Assembly: GCA_029027985.1 (NCBI GenBank)
Contig: CP119076.1
Location: forward strand, 3,594,422-3,658,421
Direction of reading: 5' to 3'
Length of the DNA: 64,000 nt
From: Klebsiella aerogenes
GTDB lineage: Bacteria > Pseudomonadota > Gammaproteobacteria > Enterobacterales > Enterobacteriaceae
The first letter of the stretch is position 1. Every line of letters starts with the position of its first letter. The notes beneath the pieces are model-generated. The model saw nothing but the letters and a program-made list of their open reading frames with translations, did not search any database and was not told the DNA's origin. Positions 24,970-33,406 of the stretch are shown piece after piece. Made by a program: the position numbers and the translations under genes.

Positions 24970-26703
24970 TTGAACAAAAAAGCCATGGCCGCGGCGGTCA
25001 GCATGATCCTCGCTGGCGGCGCGTACGGCGCGCAGAATACGCATCCGAACGTCATCGTGATCATCGCCGATGATATGGGCTATTCAGACATCAGCCCCTT
25101 CGGCGGCGAGATCCCTACCCCTAATCTCCAGGCGATGGCCGAGCAGAGTATCCGCATGAGTCAGTATTACACCTCACCGATGTCGGCTCCCGCCCGCTCG
25201 ATGCTGCTCACCGGCAACAGCAACCAGCAGGCCGGAATGGGCGGCATGTGGTGGTACGACAGTACCATCGGCAAAGAGGGCTACGAACTGCGCCTGACCG
25301 ATCGCGTCACCACTATGGCCGAGCGCTTTAAAGATGCCGGCTATAACACCCTGATGGCGGGCAAATGGCACCTGGGATTCGTCGCCGGCTCCACGCCGAA
25401 AGACCGCGGTTTTAATCACTCCTTTGCTTTTATGGGCGGCGGCACCAGCCACTTCAATGACGCGATACCGCTGGGTACCGTCGAAGCGTTCCATACCTAC
25501 TATACCCGCGACGGCGAGCGCGTCTCCCTGCCGGACGATTTCTACTCCAGCGAAGCCTACGCCCGCCAGATGAATAGCTGGATTAAGGACACTCCTCAGG
25601 CTCAGCCAGTCTTCGCCTGGCTGGCCTTCACCGCGCCGCATGACCCGCTGCAGGCGCCGGATGAATGGATTAAACGCTTCAAAGGCCAGTATGAGCAGGG
25701 CTACGCCGAGGTCTACCGCCAGCGTATCGCCCGCCTGAAAGCGTTGGGGATAATTCATGACGATACCCCGCTGCCGCATCTGGAACTAGATAAAGAGTGG
25801 GACGCGCTGACGCCGGAGCAGCAGAAATATACGGCGAAAGTGATGCAGGTATATGCCGCGATGATCGCCAATATGGACGCGCAAATCGGCACGTTGATGG
25901 AGACGTTGAAACAGACCGGGCGCGATAAAAACACCCTGCTGGTCTTCTTAACCGATAACGGCGCCAACCCGGCGCAGGGCTTCTATTACGAATCTACGCC
26001 GGAGTTCTGGAAGCAGTTCGATAACAGCTATGACAACGTTGGCCGCAAAGGCTCGTTCGTCTCTTACGGCCCGCACTGGGCCAACGTCAGCAACGCGCCT
26101 TACGCCAACTACCATAAGACCACCAGCGCCCAGGGCGGTATCAACACCGACTTTATGATCTCGGGCCCGGGAATTACTCACGGCGGCAAAATCGACACCT
26201 CGACAATGGCGGTCTACGACGTCGCGCCGACGCTGTACGAATTTGCCGGCATTGACCCGAACAAATCGCTGTCCAGTAAGCCGGTGCTGCCGATGATCGG
26301 CGTCAGCTTTAAACGCTATCTGACCGGTGAAACGCAGACGCCGCCGCGCTCAAAATACGGCGTCGAGCTGCATAATCAGGCGGCCTGGGTCGATGGCGAC
26401 TGGAAGCTGCGGCGGCTGGTGAAGCTTGGTCTCAACGCCGGCGACGCGCCGTGGCAGCTGTTTAATCTGCATGACGATCCGCTGGAGACGCACGATGTCG
26501 CGGCCCTTCATCCCGACCGGGTCAAAGCCATGAGCGACGCCTACGAGGCATTTGCTAAACGCACCATGGTTACTAAAGCGCAGGGCAAGATGATTGATTA
26601 CGTCGGTATTGACAGTAAAACCGGGCGCTATCTGGCGGTCGATCCCTCAACCATGAAGCCGGTTCCGGCGCCACAGGCGATTCCTGTGAGCGAGAGCCAC
26701 TGA
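24970..26703 (+). CDS. atsA: Serine-type arylsulfatase AtsA, periplasmic
   Basis: 577 residues if translation begins at TTG 24970, with AGGAG eight bases upstream; this equals the known precursor length. The signal peptide [20 protein letters not shown] is typical. The maturation motif is Ser72-Ala-Pro-Ala-Arg ([13 protein letters not shown]), so the residue turned into formylglycine is Ser, the class that needs AtsB. Other sulfatase elements are [14 protein letters not shown] with the metal aspartates, AGKWHLG, and FLTDNGAN. The enzyme hydrolyses aryl sulfate esters in the periplasm. It follows atsB by 45 bases. Confidence 0.96.
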   Translation: MNKKAMAAAVSMILAGGAYGAQNTHPNVIVIIADDMGYSDISPFGGEIPTPNLQAMAEQSIRMSQYYTSPMSAPARSMLLTGNSNQQAGMGGMWWYDSTIGKEGYELRLTDRVTTMAERFKDAGYNTLMAGKWHLGFVAGSTPKDRGFNHSFAFMGGGTSHFNDAIPLGTVEAFHTYYTRDGERVSLPDDFYSSEAYARQMNSWIKDTPQAQPVFAWLAFTAPHDPLQAPDEWIKRFKGQYEQGYAEVYRQRIARLKALGIIHDDTPLPHLELDKEWDALTPEQQKYTAKVMQVYAAMIANMDAQIGTLMETLKQTGRDKNTLLVFLTDNGANPAQGFYYESTPEFWKQFDNSYDNVGRKGSFVSYGPHWANVSNAPYANYHKTTSAQGGINTDFMISGPGITHGGKIDTSTMAVYDVAPTLYEFAGIDPNKSLSSKPVLPMIGVSFKRYLTGETQTPPRSKYGVELHNQAAWVDGDWKLRRLVKLGLNAGDAPWQLFNLHDDPLETHDVAALHPDRVKAMSDAYEAFAKRTMVTKAQGKMIDYVGIDSKTGRYLAVDPSTMKPVPAPQAIPVSESH

Positions 26704-26714
26704 TCGTACCCGGC

Positions 26715-26736
26715 TCTCGTTCTTCCGGACGATAGC
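26715..26736 (+). promoter_or_regulatory. Island motif copy 5 (faces moaEF), inside a hairpin
   Basis: TCTCGTTCTTCCGGACGATA then GC, 55 bases before the moaE start, with TAAGGT at the -10-like offset of 36. The arms CCCGGCT (26709-26715) and AGCCGGG (26734-26740) flank it, so the same bases could form the atsA transcript end. Confidence 0.6.
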
Positions 26737-26791
26737 CGGGAATTGATTCGCTTTTTAAGGTAGTCGGAACCCTCTTTCCAGGAGTACACGA

Positions 26792-27568
26792 ATGACGAGA
26801 GTTGTGGTTATCACCGGCGGCGGTAGCGGAATTGGCGCCGCCTGCGCGCGGAGAATGAGCGCAGCGGGCGATCGGGTATTTATCACCGGACGACGGCAAG
26901 CGCTGCTGCAGGCCATTGCCGATGAAACCGGCGCGACGGCGCTGGCGGGCGATGCCGCCGACGGAGAAGTCTGGCGTGAACGGCTGCTGCCGGCGATTAT
27001 CGACCAGGCGGGACACATCGACGCGCCCATCTGTAGCGCCGGGGGGATGGGCAACAGTGCTGCTGCCGAGACCAGCGACCGCCAGTGGCGTGAAGCGCTG
27101 GACGGTAATCTGAATAGCGCATTTGCCAGCGTCCGCGCCTGCCTGCCCTCGCTTATCGCCAGCCGCGGCAACGTACTGTTTGTCGCCTCAATCGCCTCGC
27201 TCGCCGCCGGGCCGCAGGCCTGCGGTTACGTCACCGCCAAACACGCATTAATCGGCCTGATGCGTTCCATCGCCCGCGATTACGGCCCACAAGGCGTGCG
27301 CGCCAATGCCATCTGCCCCGGCTGGGTCACCACTCCGATGGCGGATGAAGAGATGGCCCCGTTGATGCAGGCTGAGGGACTGTCGCTTACCGAGGCTTAT
27401 CAACGGGTGTGCCGCGATGTTCCGCTGCGCCGCCCCGCCAGCCCGGAGGAGATCGCTCAGGCTTGTCAGTTTCTCTGCTCACCGCAGGCCGCCATCATCA
27501 GTGGCGCCACACTGGTCGCCGATGGCGGCGCCAGTATCGTTGATGTTCCCACGCTCGCCTTTTGTTGA
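26792..27568 (+). CDS. moaE: Short-chain dehydrogenase/reductase MoaE (monoamine regulon)
   Basis: 258 residues. Classical SDR features: the NAD(P) motif TGGGSGIG (residues 8-15), Asn107, catalytic Ser133 and Tyr146-x-x-x-Lys150 (YVTAK), then ICPGWVTTPM. Only CSAGG (81-85) departs from the usual NNAG. It oxidises or reduces a hydroxyl or carbonyl group in the cytoplasm; the substrate is unknown. It lies 21 bases ahead of a MoaF-family gene, as in the Klebsiella aerogenes moaEF operon. This moaE is unrelated to the molybdopterin synthase gene of the same name. Confidence 0.82.
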   Translation: MTRVVVITGGGSGIGAACARRMSAAGDRVFITGRRQALLQAIADETGATALAGDAADGEVWRERLLPAIIDQAGHIDAPICSAGGMGNSAAAETSDRQWREALDGNLNSAFASVRACLPSLIASRGNVLFVASIASLAAGPQACGYVTAKHALIGLMRSIARDYGPQGVRANAICPGWVTTPMADEEMAPLMQAEGLSLTEAYQRVCRDVPLRRPASPEEIAQACQFLCSPQAAIISGATLVADGGASIVDVPTLAFC

Positions 27569-27589
27569 CCCCCCTATTAAGGAGCCCAC

Positions 27590-28381
27590 ATGACTTCAGA
27601 AGCCGTATTTATCCAGGTTGGCGCGCTGGCCGATGGTTTTGCCCCCCACGGCAACCTGCTGGCCCCAGCTCACCTACCCGTAGGCGAGCGCTTGACCTTT
27701 TATGTCGCTGACAACGAACCGCTGCAACTGGTGATTGAAGATGAGCAGACGCTACGCTGGAACGGCAAGCGCACGCCCTGGCGGGCCACTGCCCTGCGCC
27801 CCGATATTCTGTTTATCGATATCCTTGACCCGGAGCGTAATAACGCCAGCATCAGCGCCATATGCAACCTGACGCAGCGTAACGCCACGCTGGTCTATGG
27901 CCAGCTACCGGATGAAGCGGCCGCGCGGCTGGACGCCTTTAGCCGGGTCGAGCAAGGACTGCCACTCACCGCGGTCGAGGCGCGCTTTGTCTTCGCTCGC
28001 CTGGATGCACAACCGGGACCGCTACCAACATTTACCCATGCGCTGGTCGGCATGCGCAATCAGTACACCTATAGCCCGACCGAGCGTTATGAGCACGTGT
28101 ATCTCAACGATAACTTTTACGCCTGGCAGTGTCTGGATGGTGTGGAAAAGGGGCTGGCGGATGTCGATCGCTGCCACTATGTGCAGGTTGCAGAGGATCT
28201 GTATTTGTTCGTCTGGCGGGAAAAAATCATTCCGACGCTTGGGGTGATCCTTATCGATCTGCAACAGATGCGCACCGACGGTAAGATCATGGGCTATCAG
28301 GGCAGCGATTTTGGCGCCTTAAGCAATTTCCCCGTCGGCGCGAGCGCCAAAATCCTGAATGTGACGCATCATCAGGGGTAA
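27590..28381 (+). CDS. moaF: MoaF-family protein (monoamine regulon)
   Basis: 263 residues with AAGGAG seven bases upstream of ATG 27590. It has the two-part MoaF architecture: an N-terminal beta-rich domain (about 10-130, GERLTFYVADNEPLQLVIEDEQTLRW marks its start) and a C-terminal beta domain (about 145-263, with YSPTERYEHVYLNDNFYAWQCLDG and LYLFVWREKIIPTLGVILIDLQQMRT). Both halves look lipocalin-like. Databases often call it a molybdenum cofactor protein, but the name comes from the monoamine regulon. No signal peptide or catalytic motif was seen. The function is unknown; it may bind an aromatic amine or its product. Confidence 0.82.
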   Translation: MTSEAVFIQVGALADGFAPHGNLLAPAHLPVGERLTFYVADNEPLQLVIEDEQTLRWNGKRTPWRATALRPDILFIDILDPERNNASISAICNLTQRNATLVYGQLPDEAAARLDAFSRVEQGLPLTAVEARFVFARLDAQPGPLPTFTHALVGMRNQYTYSPTERYEHVYLNDNFYAWQCLDGVEKGLADVDRCHYVQVAEDLYLFVWREKIIPTLGVILIDLQQMRTDGKIMGYQGSDFGALSNFPVGASAKILNVTHHQG

Positions 28382-28383
28382 TA

Positions 28384-29352
28384 TTGCGTTGCCGGGTGGC
28401 GGCTAACGCCTTACCCGGCCTACGGTTCGCGCCACTTGTTACCCCGTAGCCCTGCTAAGCGCAGCGCGAGCAGGGAGAATTCCGGTGTCACCGTTATTTT
28501 GTCGGGTGGCGGCTTCGCCTTACCCGACCTACATTTCGTGCCATTTGTTACCCCGTAGCCCTGCTAAGCGCAGCGCGAGCAGGGAGAATTCCGGCGGTGC
28601 CGTTATTTTGTCGGGTGGCGGCTTCGCCTTACCCGACCTACATTTCGTGCCATTTATCGCCCCCGTAGCCCTGCTAAGCGCAGCGCGAGCAGGGAGAATT
28701 CCGGTGTCACCGTTATTTTGTCGGGTGGCGGCTTCGCCTTACCCGGCCTACGGTTCGCGCCATTTGTTACCCCGTAGCCCTGCTAAGCGCAGCGCGAGCA
28801 GGGAGAATTCCGGTGGCACCGTTATTTTGTCGGGTGGCGGCTAACGCCTTACCCGACCTACGGTTCGCGCCATTTGTTGCCCCGTAGCCCTGCTAAGCGC
28901 AGCGCGAGCAGGGAAATTCCCGGCGGTACCGTTATTTTGTCGGGTGGCGGCTTCGCCTTACCCGACCTACATTTCGTGCCATTTATCGCCCCGTAGCCCT
29001 GCTAAGCGCAGCGCAAGCAGGGAAATTCCCGGTGGGGCCGTTATTTTGTCGGGTGGCGGCTAACGCCTTACCCGACCTACATTTCGTGCCATTTGTTACC
29101 CCGTAGCCCTGCTAAGCGCAGCGCGAGCAGGGAAAAACCCGGCGGTACCGTTATTTTGTCGGGTGGCGGCTACGCCTTACCCGACCTACGGTTCGCGCCA
29201 TTTGTTACCCCGTAGCCCTGCTAAGCGCAGCGCGAGCAGGGAAAGCCCCGGTGGTGCCGATTTTGTCGGGTGGCGGCTTCGCCTTACCCGACCTACATTT
29301 CGTGCCATTTATCGCCCCCGTAGCCCTGCTAAGCGCAGCGCAAGCAGGGAGA
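28384..29352 (+). repeat. Nine-copy tandem array of a 109-110 bp composite repeat
   Basis: Each unit joins two REP-like palindromes: GTCGGGTGGCGGC...GCCTTACCCGACCTAC and GTAGCCCTGCTAAGCGCAGC then GCGAGCAGGGA, separated by a short TTCGTGCCATTTGTTACCCC linker. The GGGTGGCGG start falls at 28394, 28504, 28613, 28723, 28832, 28942, 29051, 29161 and 29268, giving steps of 110,109,110,109,110,109,110,107. Variants GGCTTCGCC and GGCTAACGCC alternate irregularly. It lies between the moaF stop and a convergent aldo/keto reductase gene. The short open frames inside are fortuitous. Single inverted copies lie at 17.1 and 45.7 kb. Confidence 0.92.
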
Positions 29353-29370
29353 GAACGGGGAGGGGGACAC

Positions 29371-30324
29371 TCAGGCGCTGGCGCTGTCCAGCCGCGTCAC
29401 CTGCTCGCCGCTCAGACTTAGCGCCGCCGCGTGGGCGAAACTCTCCACCTGCGCCAGGCTGGTGGCGCTGGCAATCGGCGCAGTGACACCTTCACGGCTC
29501 ATCAGCCACGCCAACGCCACTTCGGCTGGCTTCGCGTTGTGTTCTTCCGCCACCGCCACCAGGGTATCGATAATCCGCATTCCGCGCGGGTTAAGATATT
29601 TACCGATTCCGCCGCCGCGCTGGCTCTGCGCCAGATCGGACTGCTGACGGTACTTGCCGCTCAGGAAGCCGGAGGCCAGGCTGTAGTAGGTGACCACGCC
29701 AATATCGCGACTCACGCAAAGATCGCGCAGCGCCCCTTCGAAAGCGGATCGATGATAGAGATTATATTCCGGCTGCAACACCTGCCAGGCGGGTAGACCG
29801 CCTTTACGCGCCACTTCCAGCGCCGACGACAGCTGCCCGGCGTCGAGATTCGAAGCGCCAATCGCCCGCACTTTGCCCGCCTGCTGCAAGGCCTGGAAGG
29901 CTTCCAGCGTTTCGTCAATGGGTGTTTCCGCATCCGGCCAGTGGGCGAAATAGAGGTCGACATAATCGGTATTGAGGCGGCGTAGAGAGTCGTCTATCGC
30001 CTGGTGAATCCAGGCTTTTTTCAGCCCTTTGTGGCCGGGAAGGCCTAAATCCGAACCGACTTTGGTGAAAATTTTAACTTTATCGCGCATGCCGGGACGC
30101 GCCTGCAGCCAGCGGCCGATAATGGTTTCGGATTCGCCGCCCTGATTGCCATCTGCCCAGCGGGAGTAAACATCCGCCGTATCGATAGCATCAAAACCGT
30201 GGTCAACAAAAGCATCAAGAATGGCAAAACTGGTTTTCTCATCAATGGTCCAGCCAAAAACGTTACCGCCAAATACTAATGGGGCGATGGAAAATCCCGT
30301 TTTGCCCAATGGACGTGTCATCAT
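29371..30324 (-). CDS. Aldo/keto reductase
   Basis: 317 residues from ATG 30324, with AGGAGT upstream. The NADPH-dependent AKR barrel is clear: TRPLGKTGFSIAPLVFGGNVFGW start, the active-site Asp and Tyr in FDAIDTADVYSRWADG, Lys in KIFTKVGSD, His in LYFAHWPD, then GASNLDAGQL and PEYNLYHR. Such enzymes reduce aldehydes or ketones in the cytoplasm, often with broad specificity. It is monocistronic, with its stop about 20 bases from the end of the repeat array. No specific substrate can be given. Confidence 0.9.
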   Translation of the reverse strand: MMTRPLGKTGFSIAPLVFGGNVFGWTIDEKTSFAILDAFVDHGFDAIDTADVYSRWADGNQGGESETIIGRWLQARPGMRDKVKIFTKVGSDLGLPGHKGLKKAWIHQAIDDSLRRLNTDYVDLYFAHWPDAETPIDETLEAFQALQQAGKVRAIGASNLDAGQLSSALEVARKGGLPAWQVLQPEYNLYHRSAFEGALRDLCVSRDIGVVTYYSLASGFLSGKYRQQSDLAQSQRGGGIGKYLNPRGMRIIDTLVAVAEEHNAKPAEVALAWLMSREGVTAPIASATSLAQVESFAHAAALSLSGEQVTRLDSASA

Positions 30325-30452
30325 GCCGATTACTCCTTAGCTTATATTCTGTTTCCCTCAGATAACCGTAGGGTCAGAAGAGGATGTCGATTGGATAATC
30401 AGAAAAGGAATCTTGCGGCGGGCAGTCCATGCCCGCAGGGTACACTCTGACA

Positions 30453-31229
30453 TTATGTCCCGGAATAAACGTCAAAGCTAAAATATTTCCCGGCCAATTT
30501 TTTGTAGCTGCCATCGGCGAGGATCTTCGCAATCGCGCCATTAATCTCTTCGCGCAGCGCATTGTCATCTTTACGCAGGCCAATCGCCGCCCCGGCGCCA
30601 AACAGTTTATTATCCTGCAACTGCCCGCCGACAAAGGTGAATTCCTTGCCCTGCGGCTGCTGCAGGAAGCTGTAGTCGGCCATCATGCCGGAGAGCACCG
30701 CGCCGTCGAGGCGGCCGGATTCCAGATCGCGGACCACGCTATCGGCGCCCTGATAGGCGACAATATCAATCCCCTGCGGTCGCCAGTATTGATTAACATA
30801 GGTTTCCTGCGCCGATCCCTGCTCCACGCCGATGGTTTTTCCCTTCAACTGTTCCGGCGTGTTGCCCTTAAGGGTATTTTTGCGCGCCACCAGAAAAACG
30901 GGCCCGTTGTACAGTTTATCGCTAAAGGCAATCTGCTCTTTCCGCTTCTCGGTCATGTACATCCCCGACAGAATCGCGTCGAATTTACGCGCCTTCAGCG
31001 CCGGGATGATGCCGTCGAAATTGCTTTCCACCCACACGCATTTCGCCTGCAGCTGCTGGCAAATCGCATTACCCAAATCGATATCAAAACCCGCCAGCTT
31101 GCCCTGCGGATCCTTCCATTCAAATGGCGCGAAGGTCGGGTCGACGCCAAAGCGAATTTCTTTCACCCCATCGGCCAGCGCCGACGTCGAAGCCGTTAAT
31201 GCCAGCCATAGCAGTAGTGATTTTTTCAT
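30453..31229 (-). CDS. Polar amino acid ABC transporter substrate-binding protein
   Basis: 258 residues with a signal peptide MKKSLLLWLALTASTSALA-DG. The type II periplasmic binding fold is visible: FGVDPTFAPFEWKDPQGKLAGFD near residues 26-48, then AICQQLQAKCVWVESNFDGIIPAL, the family-3 signature around residue 50. Similar proteins bind arginine, histidine, lysine or glutamine-type ligands. No permease or ATPase genes are adjacent, so it must share another transporter's membrane parts. It lies 19 bases after an M20 amidohydrolase gene, suggesting the ligand relates to the hydrolase product or substrate. Confidence 0.88.
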   Translation of the reverse strand: MKKSLLLWLALTASTSALADGVKEIRFGVDPTFAPFEWKDPQGKLAGFDIDLGNAICQQLQAKCVWVESNFDGIIPALKARKFDAILSGMYMTEKRKEQIAFSDKLYNGPVFLVARKNTLKGNTPEQLKGKTIGVEQGSAQETYVNQYWRPQGIDIVAYQGADSVVRDLESGRLDGAVLSGMMADYSFLQQPQGKEFTFVGGQLQDNKLFGAGAAIGLRKDDNALREEINGAIAKILADGSYKKLAGKYFSFDVYSGT

Positions 31230-31248
31230 TCCAGGTCTCCTCCAGAGA

Positions 31249-32427
31249 TTAACGGCAGTGCGTTTCGACTAAGCGAGCGAACAGCGTCGCGCCGGTGCTA
31301 ATAATGTCATCGTTAAAATCGTAGCCGGGGTTATGCACCATGCAACCGCCCTTCTCGCCTTTCTCGCCATTGCCAAGCAAGAAGTAGCTGCCTGGACGTT
31401 CGCGCAGCATAAAAGCGAAATCCTCGCTGGCGTTCATCGGCGATACCGACTCCAGCACCCCTTCGCGGCCGAATACTTCCAGCGCCAGAGATTGGGCGAA
31501 ATCGGTCTCTTCGCTGCTGTTGGTTAATACCGGGTAGGAGTCGTAAATCTCGACTTCGCTGCTGGCGCCATAGCTTTTGGCGGTAAATTCGGTCAGTTCG
31601 TTAATACGCTTGATGAGCAGGTCGCGGATTTCCGGCTTCATTGCCCGCACGCTGAGCTCCATCACCACGCTTTCCGGAATAACGTTAGAAGCGATCCCGG
31701 CCTGGAAAGTCCCCACGCTAACCACCGCCGTTTCACCCGGCGGCACGTTGCGCGCCACAATGCTCTGCAGGGCCATCACCAACGCTGCACCGGCAACGAT
31801 CGGGTCAACGGTACGTTCCGGATGCGCACCGTGGCCGCCGTAGCCGGTAATCGTGATTTTGACTGTGTCCGCCGACGCCATAAAGTTGCCAGCATAGAAG
31901 CCCAGCTTGCCAACCGGCAGCCCCGGCATGTTGTGCAGACCAAAAATGCGTTCACAGGGGAATTGTTCGAACAAGCCATCTTTAATCATCAGATCGGCAC
32001 CGCCGATGGCTTCTTCCGCCGGCTGAAAAATCAGATGGACCGTGCCGTTAAACTGGCAAGCTGGCGAAGCAATATATTTGGCCGCCGCCAGCAAAATCGT
32101 CGTGTGGCCATCATGGCCGCAGGCATGCATTTTCCCCGGTACAGTGCTGGCCCAGGGTAAATCGGTCGTTTCATCAATCGGCAGCGCGTCCATGTCCGCA
32201 CGCAGGCCGATGGTGCGCGGCGAATCGCCTTTGCTCAGGCTACCGACAACGCCGGTTTTGCCGAGACCACGGGTCACCCGATACCCCCACTCCGCCAGCT
32301 TCCCGGCAACCAGCTCGCTGGTATTAAACTCTTCAAGACTTAATTCCGGATTGGCATGTAAATAATGTCGGATAGAAATCATTTCATCTTCTGTCGCTTT
32401 AATTTCTGGAATTACACAATCAGTCAT
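31249..32427 (-). CDS. M20-family amidohydrolase (hippurate/N-acyl amino acid hydrolase type)
   Basis: 392 residues. The M20D layout is clear: RHYLHANPELSLEEFNTSE at the start, the metal motif MHACGHDGHTTILL near residues 104-117, FQPAEEAIGGADLMI with the glutamate pair near 142, LHNMPGLPVG near 170 and the late metal histidine in NASEDFAFML/VHNPGYDFND. These two-metal enzymes split amide bonds in N-acyl amino acids, amino acid conjugates or auxin conjugates in the cytoplasm. It is the first gene of a two-gene operon with an orphan periplasmic binding protein. The specific conjugate is unknown. Confidence 0.9.
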   Translation of the reverse strand: MTDCVIPEIKATEDEMISIRHYLHANPELSLEEFNTSELVAGKLAEWGYRVTRGLGKTGVVGSLSKGDSPRTIGLRADMDALPIDETTDLPWASTVPGKMHACGHDGHTTILLAAAKYIASPACQFNGTVHLIFQPAEEAIGGADLMIKDGLFEQFPCERIFGLHNMPGLPVGKLGFYAGNFMASADTVKITITGYGGHGAHPERTVDPIVAGAALVMALQSIVARNVPPGETAVVSVGTFQAGIASNVIPESVVMELSVRAMKPEIRDLLIKRINELTEFTAKSYGASSEVEIYDSYPVLTNSSEETDFAQSLALEVFGREGVLESVSPMNASEDFAFMLRERPGSYFLLGNGEKGEKGGCMVHNPGYDFNDDIISTGATLFARLVETHCR

Positions 32428-32662
32428 GCCGTTCTCCGGGAAATAAATTAAGGAGTTACCAAGTTATCGTGACAGAAAGTTTATGCAAGCAGGATTTCTA
32501 ATTCCTGGAAGGCTACTCATCTTATTTTTTAATAAGACCAACCGACAGAATAATAGCCATTTAAAATAGCAAAATTTAAATATAAACGTTTATTTTATGG
32601 GCCACTTACCAGTATTTAATCTACCATCACCGCTTTGTTGCAGATTTAAATAAAATAACACC

Positions 32663-33253
32663 ATGAAATATCAAACACTTTTACTCGCAGCTGCTGTAGC
32701 GCTGGCAGGCTGTAGCGCGCAGGGCGACACCGCCAGCCAGCAACGCGCCAGTATTCAAAAGATGCGTAGCGATACGCTCAGCAAGCTCTACACATTGCAT
32801 CCGCAAGCGCGTAGCGATATCCAGCATTCGGACGGCTACGCGGTCTTCGCCAGCAATAGCAGCAAAATTTTGCTCTTCGGATTCGGCAGCGGCTACGGCA
32901 TCGTGAAAAATAGCGCCACCGGCAAAGAGACCTATATGAAGATGGCCCAGGGCGGCGCAGGCCTCGGGATGGGAGTAAAACAGCTGCGTACCGTGCTGGT
33001 ATTCCACGACAAAGCGGCGCTGAATAATTTTATTACCCATGGTTATATGGTCGGCGCAGACGCCAACGCGGCGGCGAAATATGACGACAAAGGCGTGGCT
33101 CCGGTCGGCGCATCGGCCAACGGCGTGGCAAAAGACACCGCTTCGCTGCCGTCAAAAGTGAACGTTTACGAAATTACCGAGAAAGGGCTGGCGGCCCAGG
33201 CGATGGTAAACGGTTACAAATACTGGCCGGATGACGACCTGAACAAAAAGTAA
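32663..33253 (+). CDS. YSC84-domain lipoprotein
   Basis: 196 residues with the lipobox LAGC (Cys17) followed by Ser, which predicts outer-membrane sorting. The mature protein has the YSC84/SH3YL1-type lipid-binding domain: DGYAVFASNSSKILLFGFGSGYGIVKN near residue 57, then MKMAQGGAGLGMGVKQLRTVLVFHDKAALNNFI. Bacterial members are surface or periplasmic-facing proteins of poorly known role, perhaps binding lipids. It stands alone, with an AT-rich 235-base upstream region. The start at 32663 is preceded by a weak ribosome site. Confidence 0.85.
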   Translation: MKYQTLLLAAAVALAGCSAQGDTASQQRASIQKMRSDTLSKLYTLHPQARSDIQHSDGYAVFASNSSKILLFGFGSGYGIVKNSATGKETYMKMAQGGAGLGMGVKQLRTVLVFHDKAALNNFITHGYMVGADANAAAKYDDKGVAPVGASANGVAKDTASLPSKVNVYEITEKGLAAQAMVNGYKYWPDDDLNKK

Positions 33254-33334
33254 TCGTTCTGTGGTTCGCGCCGGGAAGGCTGCGGATCCGTTTTCTGCCT
33301 TAGCGCGGCTCAACAGCTATTACGAATCGCGGGC

Positions 33335-33369
33335 ATAAAAAAACCGGGTCAGACATTAGCCTGACCCGG
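33335..33369 (-). terminator. Terminator of RcnB-like gene
   Basis: Perfect 9-base stem CCGGGTCAG / CTGACCCGG at 33344-33369; on the minus strand it is followed by seven Ts. Confidence 0.9.
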
Positions 33370-33406
33370 CTCTGATGCGATACCCCGGAGCCACGGGTAT
33401 CTGCAT

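Noticed and set aside
26792-28381. Molybdenum cofactor biosynthesis genes
   Set aside because: The SDR fold and MoaF domains do not match molybdopterin synthase; the names come from the monoamine regulon.
28485-28844. Short reading frames inside the repeat array
   Set aside because: They translate the repeat unit itself and appear only because unit length keeps a frame open; no start signals.
28384-29352. Tandem array considered as CRISPR
   Set aside because: The whole ~110-base unit repeats, there are no unique ~32-base spacers between ~28-base repeats, and no cas genes are nearby. The units are REP-like palindromes.
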